Part shown: positions 62,959-64,000 of the stretch, one piece after another
How positions within the stretch are numbered: the stretch's first letter is position 1
How the letters are laid out: every line of letters starts with the position of its first letter
Assembly (NCBI GenBank): GCA_035236585.1
Contig: CP141138.1
Span: 22,951,437 to 23,015,436 of the forward strand
Direction: 5' to 3'
Source of the DNA: Warburgia ugandensis
Taxonomy: Eukaryota; Streptophyta; Magnoliopsida; Canellales; Canellaceae
DNA: 64,000 nucleotides
Translations under genes and position numbers: made by a program
Notes under the pieces: model-generated
The model's input: the letters and a program-made list of their open reading frames with translations, nothing else
Told to the model about the DNA's origin: nothing
Databases searched by the model: none

Positions 62959-64000
62959 TCCCCAACAGCTTCTCCCTCAGCTCGCTCTCTCTCACCGGCG
63001 CAACCTAAGGTTTCCAGGCGCGTCGGTTTTCCCTTTCCTTTCTCCTTCTCTTCTCTTCTCCTCTTCTCTTCTCGTCCTCCTCTCTTCTCCTTCTTCTCCT
63101 TCTTCCTTCTCCTATTCTTCCCCTTCTTCTTCTCTCCTCCTCTTCCTTCCCCGACAGGTTTCCTCTTTATCGGTTTTTTTTTCTGTTGCTTTCGGGAAGA
63201 TAAACCCGACATCTGTCGGGTTCGCTTAATGAGAGGGGGTGCTAGTATCAAATCTGGCCCCCCTTCTATTTAGGCTTTTTCTTTCTTTCTTTTGTGCGAT
63301 GTTACATAATTACTTAAGGAACACAATGAGTGGTTCCGATCATTGATCAAATGCCATTCCATTGACTATATTTTTTCTATAGTGGGTTTCCTCCATAGGT
63401 TTTTTTCAATTGCCAGCCGTGATGACTAGTCACCAATTAGGGAGGAATAAAGGGGAAGGGAAAAAGGAGAATAGCTCAAGGAAATAGGGAATAGGAGCAG
63501 GAAAGGGTGGCTTACCTATTGTCCAATCAGTCAATTTTGGGTAGGAGGTGGTGTTGTCCGATCTTGTTGCAAACAGACTCTTGGTGTCGATCAATGACCC
63601 ACGAGGGGAAATGAAGAATCTAATGAACAGAGGGGAAACAATTCGAGGGCATCCGAGAGGAAGCCTCTCTCAGTTTGAAAAACTGGATTTTTCCCTTATT
63701 TCCAATCTCTAGCTCATGGGAGGGAGCTGAGTCCACATGGTGATTCTAACTCCCACATGTCAACTTATTACCCCACTTTACCATGTTAGAAAAGTCAATA
63801 TAATTGGTGACATTATCCATTTGGACTCCCTTTTCATTTGTAAAACTTTGAATTTTTTTAGTCTTGGTCTCTTTTTTGTACATTCTTCATGTCGTGGAAA
63901 AGCTTGCATCGAGCACAATCAGATAATCAACCTTTCATTACCAAATTTCAATTATTTAATTTATTTTAGAATTATTTTATAATTACTTGATTTATGATAA

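Overview
The window looks like intergenic, repeat-packed nuclear DNA of a flowering plant. The evidence is layered LTR retrotransposons of plant lineages (Tekay/Del-like and TAT/Athila-like Ty3/gypsy), a plant RTE-type LINE, an L1-type LINE, long (GA)n/(CT)n tracts, and no recognisable host gene, rRNA or tRNA. I could not assign a genus. Almost all open frames are either relics of these elements or low-complexity frames inside LTRs.

Layout. 1-4164: a broken plus-strand Ty3/gypsy relic (gag, protease, then only the 3' end and the start of an LTR). A short minus-strand LTR element without pol (1214-3230) sits inside it. 4170-12514: an 8.3-kb TAT/Athila-like element lacking pol, with two LTRs and a perfect 5-bp target duplication, inserted in the older LTR. 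12515-17082: more of the older host repeat, itself interrupted by a solo LTR (13171-16605). 17083-17678: a large foldback. 17679-21529: AT-rich, unrecognised. 21530-24560: a minus-strand L1-type LINE relic split by a TAT-like solo LTR (21647-23707). 24600-31009: LTR fragments with another solo LTR (26518-29348). 31010-33990: one unrecognised frame and AT-rich sequence. 34002-36010: a run of four different minisatellites. 36057-39265: an RTE LINE with an internal duplication and a 229-bp insert.

40353-64000 is the largest structure: two Tekay/Del-like elements on the minus strand in the order LTR-internal-LTR-internal-LTR, sharing the middle LTR. The third LTR runs off the window and carries two younger solo LTRs (56820-58668 and 60172-63306). 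Each LTR carries a degenerate minisatellite.

Nothing here acts as a working pathway. The interest is in stratigraphy and regulatory relics: clean target duplications, paralogous empty sites inside the window, a cluster of heat-shock-element-like palindromes upstream of a TATA box in the short LTR element, a short motif shared by LTRs of different families, and several minisatellites with a period near 60 bp. All divergence statements are by eye.
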